Source: CAVQSS01 sp963746605
GTDB lineage: Bacteria; Desulfobacterota; RBG-13-43-22
Direction of reading: 5' to 3'
Length of the DNA stretch: 64,000 nt
NCBI GenBank assembly: GCA_963746605.1
Contig: CAVVCH010000055.1
Coordinates: 1-64,000, forward strand
Part shown: piece by piece, positions 34,163 through 44,944 of the stretch
How positions within the stretch are numbered: position 1 is the first letter of the stretch
Layout: every line of letters starts with the position of its first letter
Made by a program: the position numbers and the translations under genes
The notes under the pieces: generated by a model
The model's input: only the letters and a program-made list of their open reading frames with translations
Databases searched by the model: none
What the model was told of the DNA's origin: nothing

Positions 34163-37100
34163 ATGTTCTTATCCAATCTTTCCATCAAACGGCCCATCTT
34201 CGCCGCGGTGATGATGCTGGCCCTGGTCACCCTGGGGATATTTTCCTACCGCCGCCTGCCCATCGACATGTATCCCGATGTGGAAATCCCGGTTTTGTCC
34301 ATCGTCACCAAATTCCCCGGGGCCTCGCCGGAAACCGTGGAGCGGGAGGTGACCAAACGGATTGAAGAAGTGGTCAACCCCATCCCCGGCGTCAAGCACG
34401 TCATCTCCACCTCCCGGGACAGCGTCTCGCAGGTGGTGGTGGAATTCAATCTCGAGGTTCGGATCAACGAGGCTTCCCAGGAGGCCCGGGCCAAGGTCAA
34501 CACTATTCGCGGTGATCTCCCCCAGGCGATCGAAGAACCGATCATCCAGAAGCTGGACGTTTCGGCCATCCCCGCCGTATCGCTGGCCGTTCGTTCGGAA
34601 AGAATGTCCCCCCGGGAACTGACTACGCTGGTGGAGAAAAAAGTCAAGCGCCGCTTCGAGAACCTCAGCGGGGTAGGCAAGGTGGATCTGGTCGGGGAGT
34701 CCAAACGCGAAGTCAACGTCCTGATCGATCCGGTCCGCCTGGAAGCCCTGAAAATGGGTGTGGATGAAGTCGTGGCCGGACTGCAGGCTGAAAACGTCAA
34801 CACTCCCCTGGGGCGCTTGAACCGCAAGGCCTCGGAATTCACCGTGCGGATCGCCGGCAAACCGGAGGAGGTCGAAGGCTTTAAAACCATGGTCATCGGG
34901 CAGCGTCAGGGGAGGCCGGTCGCGCTGGGGGAGGTGGCCGAGATCCAAGACGGCGTCGAGGAGCAGCGCTCCCTGGCCCTGGTCAACGGGATCCCGGCGG
35001 TGTCGATGAACATCCTCAAGCAGTCCGGGGCCAATACCGTGGCCGTAGTGGAGCGGGTCAAAAAGGAAATTACGCGGCTCCAAAAGGAGCTGCCGCCGGG
35101 AACCCGGGTCGAGGTGGTCCGCGACGCCTCCACCTTTATCCGGGATTCGGTCGAAGACGTCCAGGAGACCATCATCATCGGGGCCATCCTGACCATCCTG
35201 ATTGTCTTCTGTTTCCTGAATTCCTGGCGCTCCACGGTCATCACCGGGTTGACCCTGCCCATCTCGGTGATTTCCTCCTTCATCGTCATGAATTTCATGG
35301 GCATGACCCTGAACGTCATGACCCTCATGGCGCTCTCCCTGGCTATTGGTCTGTTGATCGATGATGCCATCGTCGTTCGGGAAAACATCGTCCGCCATCT
35401 GGAGAAGGGAGAGGACCACTTTACCGCCGCCCGGGAAGGAACCAGCGAGATCGGCTTGGCCGTACTGGCCACCACGCTGTCCGTCGTGGCCGTCTTCGTT
35501 CCGGTGGCCTACATGAAAGGCATCGTGGGCCGGTTCTTTTTCCAGTTCGGGATCACCGTAGCCTTCGCCGTCCTGGTCTCCCTCTTCGTCTCTTTCACGC
35601 TGGACCCGATGCTTTCCTCGCGCTGGTTTGATCCGGATATCGAACGCAAAGGAAAGAGAAACGTTATCGCGCGCGGCTTGGACGTCTTCAATCACTGGTT
35701 CGACCGCACCGCCGACCGCTACCGATCTCTGATTGCCTGGGCACTGGACCACCGCCAGACGGCCCTCATCATTACTACCTTGGCCTTCTTCGGCGGTCTG
35801 GCCATTTTTGCCACTCTGCCGAATGAATTTTTCCCCAAATTCGACGCCGGGGAGTTCCAGATCAACATGAAAACCGCTCCGGACGCCTCCATCGAGGAAA
35901 CACGGGAACGACTGGTCGCTGTCCTGACCGCCTTCAAGAATATCCCGGAGATCAAACATACCTATGCCACCATCGGCGCCGGGGATACCGGGACGGTGCG
36001 GGACGTGGGCTTCTACGTCAAACTCAAGGAAAAAAAGGACCGCCGCCGCAGCCAGGGGCAGGTCCAGGAAGCCGTGCGGAAGGCCCTGAAGGACATCCCC
36101 GGCATCCTGCCTTCTATCCTCGAGGCCGGCCGGATGGATGACCGCAAGCCCCTGCTGGTGAGCATCCGCGGCGACGACCTGGGCCTCCTCAAGAAATACG
36201 CCGCCGAGTTGAAGCGAAAGATGTACGCCATTCCCGGGATCGTGGACCTGGAAGTCACCCTGGAGCAGGACATTCCCGAATACCGGCTGATCGTGGACCG
36301 AGATCGGGCCGTGGATGTTGGGGTCAATACCGGGCAGATCGTCCGCACCCTGGGAGCCCTCGTGGGAGGACAGGCGGTGACCACCTACGAAGACGAAGAC
36401 GGCGACGCCGTCAATGTCCGGGTCCGCCTGCCGCTGGCCTTGCGGGAAGACGTCTCCCAGATCGAACAAATCGATTTATCGGTCCAGAAACAGGGAATGG
36501 GTCCGGTGCTGGTCCCCTTGGGGAACCTGATCCGTTATGAACGGCGGACCACCCCCTCGGAAATCGACCGGCAAGATCTTTCCCGGGAAGTGGTGATTTC
36601 ATCCAACCTCGATCGGCTGCCTTTGGGGACGGCCGTTCAGATGGTGAAGCAAGCTACGGCGGACTTAAAAATGGCTCCCGGTTACCGGATCATCTTCGCC
36701 GGTGAAAGCGAGCAAATGGAAGAATCCTTTGGTTATATGGGCGAAGCCCTGGTCCTGGCCATCGTCTTCGTCTACCTCATCCTGGCCGCCCAGTTCGAAT
36801 CCTTTATCGACCCCCTGGCCATTATGCTTTCCTTGCCCTTGTCCCTGGTGGGCATGGCCGGCATGCTGCTGCTCACCCGGGACACGGTCAACATGATGTC
36901 CTTAATCGGCCTCATCCTCTTGATGGGTCTGGTTACCAAAAACGCTATCCTCTTGGTGGATTATACCAAGGTGCTGCGGTCCCGGGGCCTGGAACGCCGG
37001 GAAGCCATTATCACCGCCGGGCGGACCCGACTGCGCCCGATCATGATGACCACCTTGGCCATGATTTTCGGCATGCTGCCTCTGGCCCTGGCCCTGGGGG

Positions 37101-37288
37101 CCGGATCGGAGATGCGAGCCCCCATGGCGCGGGCCGTTATCGGCGGGTTGATCACTTCCACCTTTTTGACCCTGCTGGTTGTCCCCGTGGTGTATTCCCT
37201 CCTGGACGACCTGGGCGGGTGGATCCGCCGCGGAGAAGAGGAAAAGACAGAGGAATTCCGGGTAAGGCTGGAATGGCGGGAACTGTAA
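34163..37288 (+). CDS. RND-family multidrug efflux pump subunit
   Basis: 1041 residues of the hydrophobe/amphiphile efflux family. FLSNLSIKRPIFAAVMMLAL (TM1), YPDVEIPVLSIVTKFPGASP, the TM4 block AIGLLIDDAIVVRENIVRHL with adjacent acidic residues for proton relay (one Asp pair DD), periplasmic porter domains, and the mirrored second half (VLAIVFVYLILAAQFESFID, ILLMGLVTKNAILLVDYTK). Third gene of the tetR operon. Its subfamily differs from the pump at 16 kb, so the two operons likely have different substrates. Confidence 0.95.
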   Translation: MFLSNLSIKRPIFAAVMMLALVTLGIFSYRRLPIDMYPDVEIPVLSIVTKFPGASPETVEREVTKRIEEVVNPIPGVKHVISTSRDSVSQVVVEFNLEVRINEASQEARAKVNTIRGDLPQAIEEPIIQKLDVSAIPAVSLAVRSERMSPRELTTLVEKKVKRRFENLSGVGKVDLVGESKREVNVLIDPVRLEALKMGVDEVVAGLQAENVNTPLGRLNRKASEFTVRIAGKPEEVEGFKTMVIGQRQGRPVALGEVAEIQDGVEEQRSLALVNGIPAVSMNILKQSGANTVAVVERVKKEITRLQKELPPGTRVEVVRDASTFIRDSVEDVQETIIIGAILTILIVFCFLNSWRSTVITGLTLPISVISSFIVMNFMGMTLNVMTLMALSLAIGLLIDDAIVVRENIVRHLEKGEDHFTAAREGTSEIGLAVLATTLSVVAVFVPVAYMKGIVGRFFFQFGITVAFAVLVSLFVSFTLDPMLSSRWFDPDIERKGKRNVIARGLDVFNHWFDRTADRYRSLIAWALDHRQTALIITTLAFFGGLAIFATLPNEFFPKFDAGEFQINMKTAPDASIEETRERLVAVLTAFKNIPEIKHTYATIGAGDTGTVRDVGFYVKLKEKKDRRRSQGQVQEAVRKALKDIPGILPSILEAGRMDDRKPLLVSIRGDDLGLLKKYAAELKRKMYAIPGIVDLEVTLEQDIPEYRLIVDRDRAVDVGVNTGQIVRTLGALVGGQAVTTYEDEDGDAVNVRVRLPLALREDVSQIEQIDLSVQKQGMGPVLVPLGNLIRYERRTTPSEIDRQDLSREVVISSNLDRLPLGTAVQMVKQATADLKMAPGYRIIFAGESEQMEESFGYMGEALVLAIVFVYLILAAQFESFIDPLAIMLSLPLSLVGMAGMLLLTRDTVNMMSLIGLILLMGLVTKNAILLVDYTKVLRSRGLERREAIITAGRTRLRPIMMTTLAMIFGMLPLALALGAGSEMRAPMARAVIGGLITSTFLTLLVVPVVYSLLDDLGGWIRRGEEEKTEEFRVRLEWREL

Positions 37289-37320
37289 ACCTGAATTATT
37301 TAACTATGTGGAGGAAATTG

Positions 37321-38677
37321 ATGATGCATCGAATCATCCTTAAAACAAGTCTATTCTGGTCTAGGTATTATCCTGTTGACTGCCCTGTTCTTCTTTTGGC
37401 CGGGCTGCATTCGCTGGTCTCAGCCGGAAGAAGACCCGGCCAATCAGGAACTGGTTCTTTCCCTGGAAGAGGCCCTGAAGCTGGCCCTCGATAAAAATAA
37501 GGATATCCAAAAGGCCAAGGAATATCGGAACCTGGTGGAAGGCAAATACGTCGAAGAACGGGCCGCCGCCTTACCCCAACTGACCGGACGGGCCGGGATC
37601 AGCCGGGAACGGGACGAAAGCCAGGCAGCCTTCAACCAGTTTTTTCCCGTGGAGCGGGAAACCCGCAATGCCGGCATCGGCTTAAATCAGGTTATTTATA
37701 CCTTCGGCCAGGTGGACGCTGCCATCAGGGCCGCCAAGATCGGCTTGAAAACAGCCGACGACCAGTTGAGAATCAATCAACAGGCCGTCATCAAGGATGT
37801 CTCCACCGCCTTTTACGATGTCCTCCTGGCCAAAGAATTGTATAAGCTGGCGCAGGAAAACCTGGAACAGAAAAAGCGCAACCACGAGGAATCCAAAAAG
37901 AAGGCGACCTTAGGAGTCGGCACGGATTTTGATGTGTTGGTTTCGCGGGTGGCCATGGAGAACGCCCGTCCGGAGGTCATCCGCACGGCCAATCTGATCC
38001 AGCAATCCCGGATGAGATTCGCTTTTCAAATGGGGATGAGCAATGAAAAAGTGGACGGCCGGGGGTCGTTGGCGGCCGCTATCGGCCATTATCCTCCCTA
38101 CGAGGAATCCATAAAAACGGCCCTGGACAACCGCCCCGAGTTGAAGGAATTTGAGCACCGGATCGGCATTGCCGAAGAGCTGATAAAAATCAACAATGCC
38201 TACGACAAACCCCGGGTAGACTTCAAGGCCGCGTACGGCTGGCAGAACCTGATCCTGGATAACACCCAAGCCGACGGTCCGGCCTGGGCAGTGGGCTTGG
38301 TCCTCACCTACCCTTTCTTCGACGGTCTGAAGGCCCGGGGCAAGGTGGCCCAGTCAAAAAGCGAACTGGCTACGATAAAAATCGAGAAATCCAAATTCAT
38401 CGATTCGGTCATCCTCCTGGTCCGGGATGCGGTCAACAGGGTCAAAGAAGCCGGTGAAATCGTAACGGGACTTACCGGAACGGTTACCCAGGCGGAGACC
38501 CTGCTGACCTTGGCCGAAAAGGGGTTTGAATTCGGGGTGAAAACCCGCCTGGAGGTGGAAGACACCCAGCTCAATCTGGTCCAGGCCAAACTGGACCTGG
38601 CCCGGGCCAAACGGGATTATCTGGCGGCCCAGGTCAATCTGGATTGGACCATGGGAGTGCTGCAGGGACCTCACTAG
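37321..38677 (+). CDS. TolC-family outer-membrane channel (signal peptide frameshifted)
   Basis: Two ATGs at 37321/37324 follow GGAGG, but that frame leaves the signal peptide after MMHRIILKTSLF. From about 37357 the correct frame reads GLGIILLTALFFFWPGC (lipobox-like), then the mature TolC protein (LSLEEALKLALDKNKDIQKA, VIYTFGQVDAAIRAAKIGLK, LVLTYPFFDGLKARGKVAQS). A one-base indel between 37340 and 37370 explains this; the longest uninterrupted frame starts only at a TTG at 37376. Last gene of the tetR-adaptor-RND-tolC operon. Confidence 0.88.
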
Positions 38678-38741
38678 CTATCCGGCCGGTTCCTCTTCGG
38701 ATGTCGTCCGAATTCCGGCGAAACAATAAAAATAATCATCC

Positions 38742-39968
38742 ATGGCACCCATTTCTGAAACACCTGTCTCTCCCGAACGAACGGGAGCGGCCAACGATAC
38801 CTGGTCCGCTTCCCTTGGTCCCCTTCTCTTCCTGGCGGCGATCTTTCTCATCAACTTCCTTTCCAGGATTATTTTTGGGCCCTTGCTGGTGGTGATGGAA
38901 CAAGACTTGCGTCTCGGCCACCAGGAAGCCGGGGGCTTGTTTTTAATCATCACCACCGGGTACAGTCTGGCCCTCCTGGGCTCCGGATATCTCGCCAACC
39001 GTCTATCCCACCGCCGCATCATCGTGATCTCCGCCCTGGGCATGGGGGCGGTGCTGTTTATCCTTTCCCTGCCCCAGCCTCTTTGGGGAATCCAGGCCGC
39101 TTTGTTTCTGCTGGGGCTGACCGCCGGCATCTATCTGCCTTCCGGGATGGCCACCTTGACTTCGATCGTCAAACCCCTTCACTGGGGAAAGGCCGTGGCG
39201 GTCCATGAGCTTGCCCCGAACCTGGGTTTCGTCCTGGCTCCCTTTTTAGCCGAAGCCTTCCTGCGCTGGTCTTCCTGGCGGGGACTTCTGATGGCCTTAA
39301 GCGGCTGCTCGCTGCTGCTGGGATTGGCCTATACCCGCTACGGTCGGGGAGGAACGTTTAAGGGGGAAGCGCCCACCTTCCAGGTCGTCTCCGTTTTACT
39401 TCGCGATCCTTCCTTCTGGATCATGATGGTCATGTTCGGACTGGGGATCGGGACCAGTTTTGGCGTCTACGCCATGCTTCCCCTGTACCTGATCAGTGAG
39501 CGCGGTTTGGACCGCACCTGGGCCAACACCCTGATTGCCCTGTCGCGCGTCGCCGGATTATTTATCGCCTTCGGCGCCGGATGGTTTGTGGATCGCTGGG
39601 GAGTACGAAAATCATTGGCCGTTTTTTTCGGAGCCACCGGGGTGTTGACGATCCTGCTGGGAACCTTGACCGGGCCCTGGCTGACGGCCGTCGTCTTCCT
39701 GCAGCCTCTGGTGGCCGTCTGCTTTTTTCCGGCCGGTTTCACGGCCATCGGCCGAATCGGCCCTCCGAAACTCCGAAATGTGGCGGTGGGCTTTACCGTT
39801 CCCCTGGGTTTCATGTTCGGCGGCGGACTCATCCCCACCGGCATCGGCTGGGCCGGGGAGCATGGTTCTTTTTCCGTCGGGATCATCGGAGTAGGACTGG
39901 TCACCCTTCTTTGCCTGCCTTTGATCCGGCAGTTGAAATTAACCGCCATCGCCGATCAACGGTATTGA
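38742..39968 (+). CDS. Major facilitator superfamily transporter
   Basis: 408 residues with 12 predicted membrane helices. MFS signature after TM2: SGYLANRLSHRRIIVISALG; second-half equivalent GAGWFVDRWGVRKSLAVFFG. N-terminal tail is polar. It follows the efflux operon by 64 bases in the same direction and may be co-transcribed. Substrate unknown; the overall pattern is like nitrate/oxalate or drug-type MFS but not decisive. Confidence 0.9.
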   Translation: MAPISETPVSPERTGAANDTWSASLGPLLFLAAIFLINFLSRIIFGPLLVVMEQDLRLGHQEAGGLFLIITTGYSLALLGSGYLANRLSHRRIIVISALGMGAVLFILSLPQPLWGIQAALFLLGLTAGIYLPSGMATLTSIVKPLHWGKAVAVHELAPNLGFVLAPFLAEAFLRWSSWRGLLMALSGCSLLLGLAYTRYGRGGTFKGEAPTFQVVSVLLRDPSFWIMMVMFGLGIGTSFGVYAMLPLYLISERGLDRTWANTLIALSRVAGLFIAFGAGWFVDRWGVRKSLAVFFGATGVLTILLGTLTGPWLTAVVFLQPLVAVCFFPAGFTAIGRIGPPKLRNVAVGFTVPLGFMFGGGLIPTGIGWAGEHGSFSVGIIGVGLVTLLCLPLIRQLKLTAIADQRY

Positions 39969-40016
39969 ACCGGGGGACGGCTTGATCCCCCGGACCCAAC
40001 TTGCCGACTGGAACGG

Positions 40017-40898
40017 ATGAAAACGAACTCCGTGAACGCTACGAATAAAATCAGATCCGTCTTCGCTACCCGCCGTCTCACCGCGCAGGGCTATCGATCG
40101 CTCTTTTCGGTCCTTTTTTTAACCGTACTCTTTTTTCTAGTTGCCCTTCCGGGGCCGAAGGCGCCGAGCGCCGGGAGCAGGATTCGTCCGGCCGTCTATG
40201 GGTTTCACGTCATTCAGACCTTCCCCCACGACCCGGAAGCGTTCACCCAGGGGTTGATTTTCCATGAAGGGTACCTTTATGAGAGCACCGGTCTCCATGG
40301 AAAATCCAGCGTGAGGAAAATTCACTTGGAAACGGGGCAGATCATTAAAAACATTCGCTTGCCCGAACGGTATTTTGGGGAAGGATTAACCCGCTGGAAA
40401 GATACGCTCGTTCAGTTGACCTGGCAATCGCGGGTCGGGTTTGTTTATGACCTGTTTACCCTGGGTCTGACAAAAAAACTGCCTTATCCCTTTGAAGGCT
40501 GGGGATTAACCGAGGACGGCCGATCCTTGATTGCCAGCGACGGCAGTTCGCAGCTCTACTTTTTGGACCCGGATCTTTTGCAGGAACGCAGACGAATAGT
40601 GGTTCGGGATCAGGGGATGCCCGTAGCCCGGCTCAATGAATTGGAATTTATTAACGGCGAAATTTTCGCCAATGTTTTTCTGACCGACCGGATTGCCCGC
40701 ATCGCCCCGGATACCGGAGATGTCACCGGCTGGATCGATTTGACCGGGTTGCTTCCCTCCTCGGATCGCCGGTCCAACACCGATGTCCTCAATGGAATCG
40801 CTTACGACCGCCAAAGGAATCGGATCCTGGTGACCGGCAAAAACTGGCCCAAAGTATTCCATATTCGGCTGGTCAAGCGGAATCCAGGATCTCCCTGA
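40017..40898 (+). CDS. Glutaminyl-peptide cyclotransferase, bacterial/plant type
   Basis: 293 residues; a hydrophobic segment (LFSVLFLTVLFFLVALPG) acts as signal or anchor. The rest is the five-bladed propeller cyclase: FPHDPEAFTQGLIFHEGYLY, ESTGLHGKSSVRKIHLETG, EGWGLTEDGRSLIASDGSSQ, LNELEFINGEIFANVF and VLNGIAYD. It converts N-terminal Gln to pyroglutamate in the periplasm. Its 3' end overlaps the convergent histidine kinase gene by 26 bases. Confidence 0.93.
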   Translation: MKTNSVNATNKIRSVFATRRLTAQGYRSLFSVLFLTVLFFLVALPGPKAPSAGSRIRPAVYGFHVIQTFPHDPEAFTQGLIFHEGYLYESTGLHGKSSVRKIHLETGQIIKNIRLPERYFGEGLTRWKDTLVQLTWQSRVGFVYDLFTLGLTKKLPYPFEGWGLTEDGRSLIASDGSSQLYFLDPDLLQERRRIVVRDQGMPVARLNELEFINGEIFANVFLTDRIARIAPDTGDVTGWIDLTGLLPSSDRRSNTDVLNGIAYDRQRNRILVTGKNWPKVFHIRLVKRNPGSP

Positions 40899-43800
40899 CC
40901 CGCATTCCGAGTTCCTCCGGGGTAAAGGGTTTCTGCAGAAAATGAGCGCCCGGGATCTGCATCCCCTGCAGCAGAACCGCCTCTTCCGAATAACCCGACA
41001 TGAACAGGATTTTAATACCCGGCCTCGATCGCTGCAGTTGTTCGGCCAGGACTCGACCGCTGATACCCGGCATCACCACATCGGTCAGCAGCAGATGAAT
41101 CGATCCCTCATAGCCTTTGCTCATGCGGCCGGCCTCCTCCCCGTCTTCGGTTTCCAAGACCTGGTAGCCGAAATGTTCCAAGACACTGCGGGTCAGACCC
41201 CGAACCAATTCATTGTCCTCCGCCAGGAGAATCGTTTCTTCACCCCGGAGGGAAACCTTGCCCTTTTTCAGTTTTAGATCGGATTCCGCTTCGCCCTCTT
41301 GCTGCGGCAGGAAGATTCTTATCGCCGTCCCCTGGCCCGGCCGGCTGTCCACCCAGATATACCCGTTGCTCTGTTTGACAATGCCATAAACCGTGGACAA
41401 CCCCAGCCCGGTTCCCTTGCCCAATTCCTTGGTGGTGAAAAAAGGTTCAAAAATATGGGACTGGAGCTCTTCGCTCATACCGGATCCGCTATCTTTAACC
41501 GATAAAAGCACATAGGCCCCCGGCTTAGCCCCCATGTAGCTCCGAACCTGGACCTCATCGAGGAGCACGTTGCCGGTCTCAATGGTCAGCGTTCCTCCTT
41601 TAGGCATGGCATCCCGAGCGTTAACCACCAGATTCATAATCACCTGATCGATCTGTCCCGGGTCCACCAGCACCTGCCCCAGGTCCGGCGAAAGTAAGGT
41701 CTCCAGGATGATATCCTCGCCGATCAGACGCTTGAGCATCTTCTTCATATCGGAAATGATCCCGTTGAGGTTTAAGATTCTGGGTTGCATGACCTGTTTC
41801 CGACTGAAGGCCAACAACTGGCGGGTCAAATCCGTGGCCCGATTCGCCGCCTTAACAATCTCCTTGATATCTCCGACCAAAGGATCGCCCAGGCGCAGAC
41901 GCATCATCATCAGATCGGAATGCCCTAAAATACTGGTCAGGAGATTATTAAAATCATGGGCCACCCCGCCCGCCAACCGGCCGACGGCCTCCATTTTCTG
42001 GGACTGAAGAAATTGCATTTCCAGTTGTTTTTTTTCGGTGATGTCCGTCAAAAATACCAGGGCGGCCGGCTCCCCCTCCCAGGCGATCTGGACGGCGTTG
42101 ATCTCCACCCAAATGGTTTCTCCCGCTTGATCGAGCAGGCGAAAGGAGTACCGGACCGGGGACACTTCCCCGCTTAGCCGTTCCTGATATCTCTGGCGCA
42201 CCCTTTCCCGATCTTCGGGATGAATGAAATCTAGAAACGGCTGGGGGGCCAGCTTCTGCCCTTCAAGTTTCATGATTTTGATCGCCCGGGGATTGACGAA
42301 TTTGATCATCCCCTCTTGAATGACCAGGATGGCCTCGTTGGCATTGTCCACCAAAAGGCGATAGCGCTCTTCCGATTTCTTTAAAGCCTCCTCCATCTGC
42401 TTTCGCTCGGAGATATCGGTAATCACGGAAAAGCTGCCCTTAAAATTTCCCTGTCCGTCGTAAACCGGCTCGGGAGACATAAGGGTGTAGACTTTATTTC
42501 CGTTTTTTCGGGTCCAGGCAATTTCGTAGGGACCTTTTTCCCCGGACCGCCGCCGAGCCATTTGTTCCCCCAGGATCTTCAGGTTCTCCGGGTCAACAAA
42601 ATCGCTTACCGGATGTCCGACAATCTCTTCAGGTCGATAACCCATCAATTCACAAAAGCGGTTATTGATAAACGTAACCTCGTTGCGTTCGTTCAACACG
42701 CCGAAACCTTCCCGCATGGACTCGACCAGTTTGCGGTGCTGCTCTTCCGACTTCCTCAAGGCGTCTTCAGAGCGCTTCCGGGAGGTAATATCGGCGACCA
42801 CCGCCACCAGGCAGTCTTCGCCGGCATATTGGATCGGCCGCGCGGACAGCAGGGTGGTGAGCAGACCGCCGTCTTTTTTCCGGTATTCAATTTCAAAGTC
42901 CGTGACTTCTCCCTTTTCCCGCATTTCCCGGATAAACCGCTGTCGGTCCTGGACATTCACAAAGACATTCAAATCGGTAACGGTCCGGCCGATAGTTTCT
43001 TCCCGGGAGAATCCCGACAAGGTACAAAAAGAATCGTTGACCAGGATATAACGACCGTCCTCCACCCGGGTGATGGTGATGGAATCCGGAACGGTGTTGA
43101 TAATAAGGTGGGCCCGCTCTTCACTTTCCCGCAGGGCCTCCTCAGCCAACCGGCGGTCGGTTATATCACTCAAAAAATTGAGGATGGCCGGGCGCCCTTC
43201 CCAGTCCAGGCGCACGGCGTTGATCTCCACCCATTTGACCCGTCCCTCCCGGTCGACGATGCGGAAGGAATATACGGAAGGCAGGTCTTCCCCCCGGGCC
43301 CGGCGGAGGTGTCGGTCCACGACCATCGCCCGATCCTCCGGATGAATCAATTCGGGAAACGGCTTGGTCTGAAGTGTCTTCTGATCATAGCCGGTGATCT
43401 CCAAAGCCTTGGGATTGACCAGCTTCAGAAGCCCCTCCTGGGCTATGAATATGGCCTCATTGGCGTTTTCAACCACCAGGCGATATTTCTCTTCGGAGGC
43501 CTTCAGCTCTTCTTCCACCCTTCGGAGCCCGGTGATATCGGTAACCACTCCCCGGATACCGATCGGCCGGTTTTCCCGCAGGATCGGAGCCGAGGCAATC
43601 AAGGCCGGGAAACGGTTGCCGTCTTTTTTCAACACCTGGTATTCCATTTCTCCGGTCTTCTCGCCCTGCATCGTTTTCAATAAATTTTCTCCGGCCCTTT
43701 CCCGGTCCTCCGAACCGATCATATCCAGCACCTTGAGCCCTTTTTCGAAATCCTCGGTCGTGTAGCCAAAATAAGAAAAGGCCCAGCGATTGGCGAAGGT

Positions 43801-44292
43801 CAGGCGGCCCTGCTGATCCGTTTCATAGACCATTACCGGTAGGAATTCCACCATCTCCCGGAATTTTTTTTCACTCTCCAGAAGGGCCTCTTTGATCTGT
43901 CGCCGCTCCGAGTCCTCCCGGGATTGGGAAACTACATAGGCTTCACCGTCGATCTCCGTCACCCGGGCCGACATCAATACCGGCATATCACGGCCCTGCT
44001 TGTTTCGCATGGTGGTCTCAAAGTTTGAACAAAGACCCCGACCTTCTTGCAGGAGGGTCATCAAGACCTCTCGGTCTTCCGGGTTCACCCAAAATCCGAG
44101 TTCCAGGGGAGTTCGACCGAGCAACTCCTCCCGGGAATACCCTATGGTTTCCAGAAAACGGGAGTTCATATCCACGATGTGCCCGTCCTTCAGACGAGTA
44201 ACCAGCAACACGTCAGGGGCCGACTCAAACAACCGACGATGCCAGTCGTTTCCCGGGAAGGAAGAGGCCGGATTCGAATCAGGTGATTCCAT
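40873..44292 (-). CDS. Hybrid sensor histidine kinase with six PAS domains
   Basis: About 1139 residues from ATG 44292 (AGGAG upstream; the frame extends to 44349). Six PAS/PAC units, then a HisKA box GRLAGGVAHDFNNLLTSILG with the phospho-acceptor His, HATPase motifs (NLVVNARDAM, SGSGMSEEL, KGTGLGLSTVYG) and a C-terminal receiver (ETILLAEDNELVRG, LLLTDVVMPGISG with its Asp, FLQKPF). No membrane segment, so it senses cytoplasmic cues. The class with DFNN and attached receiver often passes phosphate on to a separate output protein, not found here. Confidence 0.95.
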   Translation of the reverse strand: MESPDSNPASSFPGNDWHRRLFESAPDVLLVTRLKDGHIVDMNSRFLETIGYSREELLGRTPLELGFWVNPEDREVLMTLLQEGRGLCSNFETTMRNKQGRDMPVLMSARVTEIDGEAYVVSQSREDSERRQIKEALLESEKKFREMVEFLPVMVYETDQQGRLTFANRWAFSYFGYTTEDFEKGLKVLDMIGSEDRERAGENLLKTMQGEKTGEMEYQVLKKDGNRFPALIASAPILRENRPIGIRGVVTDITGLRRVEEELKASEEKYRLVVENANEAIFIAQEGLLKLVNPKALEITGYDQKTLQTKPFPELIHPEDRAMVVDRHLRRARGEDLPSVYSFRIVDREGRVKWVEINAVRLDWEGRPAILNFLSDITDRRLAEEALRESEERAHLIINTVPDSITITRVEDGRYILVNDSFCTLSGFSREETIGRTVTDLNVFVNVQDRQRFIREMREKGEVTDFEIEYRKKDGGLLTTLLSARPIQYAGEDCLVAVVADITSRKRSEDALRKSEEQHRKLVESMREGFGVLNERNEVTFINNRFCELMGYRPEEIVGHPVSDFVDPENLKILGEQMARRRSGEKGPYEIAWTRKNGNKVYTLMSPEPVYDGQGNFKGSFSVITDISERKQMEEALKKSEERYRLLVDNANEAILVIQEGMIKFVNPRAIKIMKLEGQKLAPQPFLDFIHPEDRERVRQRYQERLSGEVSPVRYSFRLLDQAGETIWVEINAVQIAWEGEPAALVFLTDITEKKQLEMQFLQSQKMEAVGRLAGGVAHDFNNLLTSILGHSDLMMMRLRLGDPLVGDIKEIVKAANRATDLTRQLLAFSRKQVMQPRILNLNGIISDMKKMLKRLIGEDIILETLLSPDLGQVLVDPGQIDQVIMNLVVNARDAMPKGGTLTIETGNVLLDEVQVRSYMGAKPGAYVLLSVKDSGSGMSEELQSHIFEPFFTTKELGKGTGLGLSTVYGIVKQSNGYIWVDSRPGQGTAIRIFLPQQEGEAESDLKLKKGKVSLRGEETILLAEDNELVRGLTRSVLEHFGYQVLETEDGEEAGRMSKGYEGSIHLLLTDVVMPGISGRVLAEQLQRSRPGIKILFMSGYSEEAVLLQGMQIPGAHFLQKPFTPEELGMRVREILDSA

Positions 44293-44543
44293 TATGGTGC
44301 TGCTCCTTTTCTGCCGGAACGAATTGCGCCCTGGGATACCAGTCGGCAAAACGGCCTTTCCGCAGGCCGAAGGAAGTTCCCCGACTGGGCCCTTTTTGTA
44401 AGGTAGTTTGTTTTTTTATTGTAGCTTTTCTGGACAGAATGTCAATCCGCCTCGAAAAACCCGCGCCTCGCGCCGGCTCGGGAATCAGGAAAAAACTTGT
44501 CAAACCAGGCCTCTTACGTTACAACATTTTCAGGGGGTGCTCT

Positions 44544-44942
44544 ATGGCCTTTTGGAGTCGCAGAAAAGACAAATCGTCTGAATCCGGAGGGACGGAAGGA
44601 AAGAGTTTCAAAGACTTTATGACCGCCGCCCTATTGGAAATGGAAGACCTGATGGTCCAAGACCCACGATGGTATTATAACTTGCCTTATACCGGCGCCA
44701 TGTCACTGGAGGAAGCCAAAAACTTTGAAATCGAAAAAAGGGCCATGTGGCGCCGGGTCATTTACGATGCCCGTCGCACGAAGCTGCCCGGACTAAAATG
44801 GGAAACCCGGGGAGATGCCAAGGTCTGTCCGGAATGCCAGAGAATGGAAGGCCGTATTTTTTCACTGGAAGAATTTGACGGGTTAAATCAAAGGGTCATG
44901 CACATCGGCTGCCGCTGCAACCTGGTTTCCGTGCGCGAATAA
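44544..44942 (+). CDS. Protein with phage minor-head (gp7/gpF-like) C-terminal zinc motif
   Basis: 132 residues from ATG 44544 (AGGGGG upstream). The C-terminus VCPECQRMEGRIFSLEEFDG and HIGCRCNLVSV resembles the CPxC...HPxCRC end of phage Mu gpF/SPP1 gp7 minor capsid proteins, but nothing else around is phage-like. The N-terminal half is charged and helical. It lies two bases before the PP-loop gene, so co-expression is likely and a cellular function is possible. I do not know the function. Confidence 0.7.
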   Translation: MAFWSRRKDKSSESGGTEGKSFKDFMTAALLEMEDLMVQDPRWYYNLPYTGAMSLEEAKNFEIEKRAMWRRVIYDARRTKLPGLKWETRGDAKVCPECQRMEGRIFSLEEFDGLNQRVMHIGCRCNLVSVRE

Positions 44943-44944
44943 TC

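Noticed and set aside
34169..36469. 766-residue minus-strand frame inside the RND gene
   Set aside because: Composition (His/Asp/Gln-rich) is that of a shadow frame produced by high GC codon bias.
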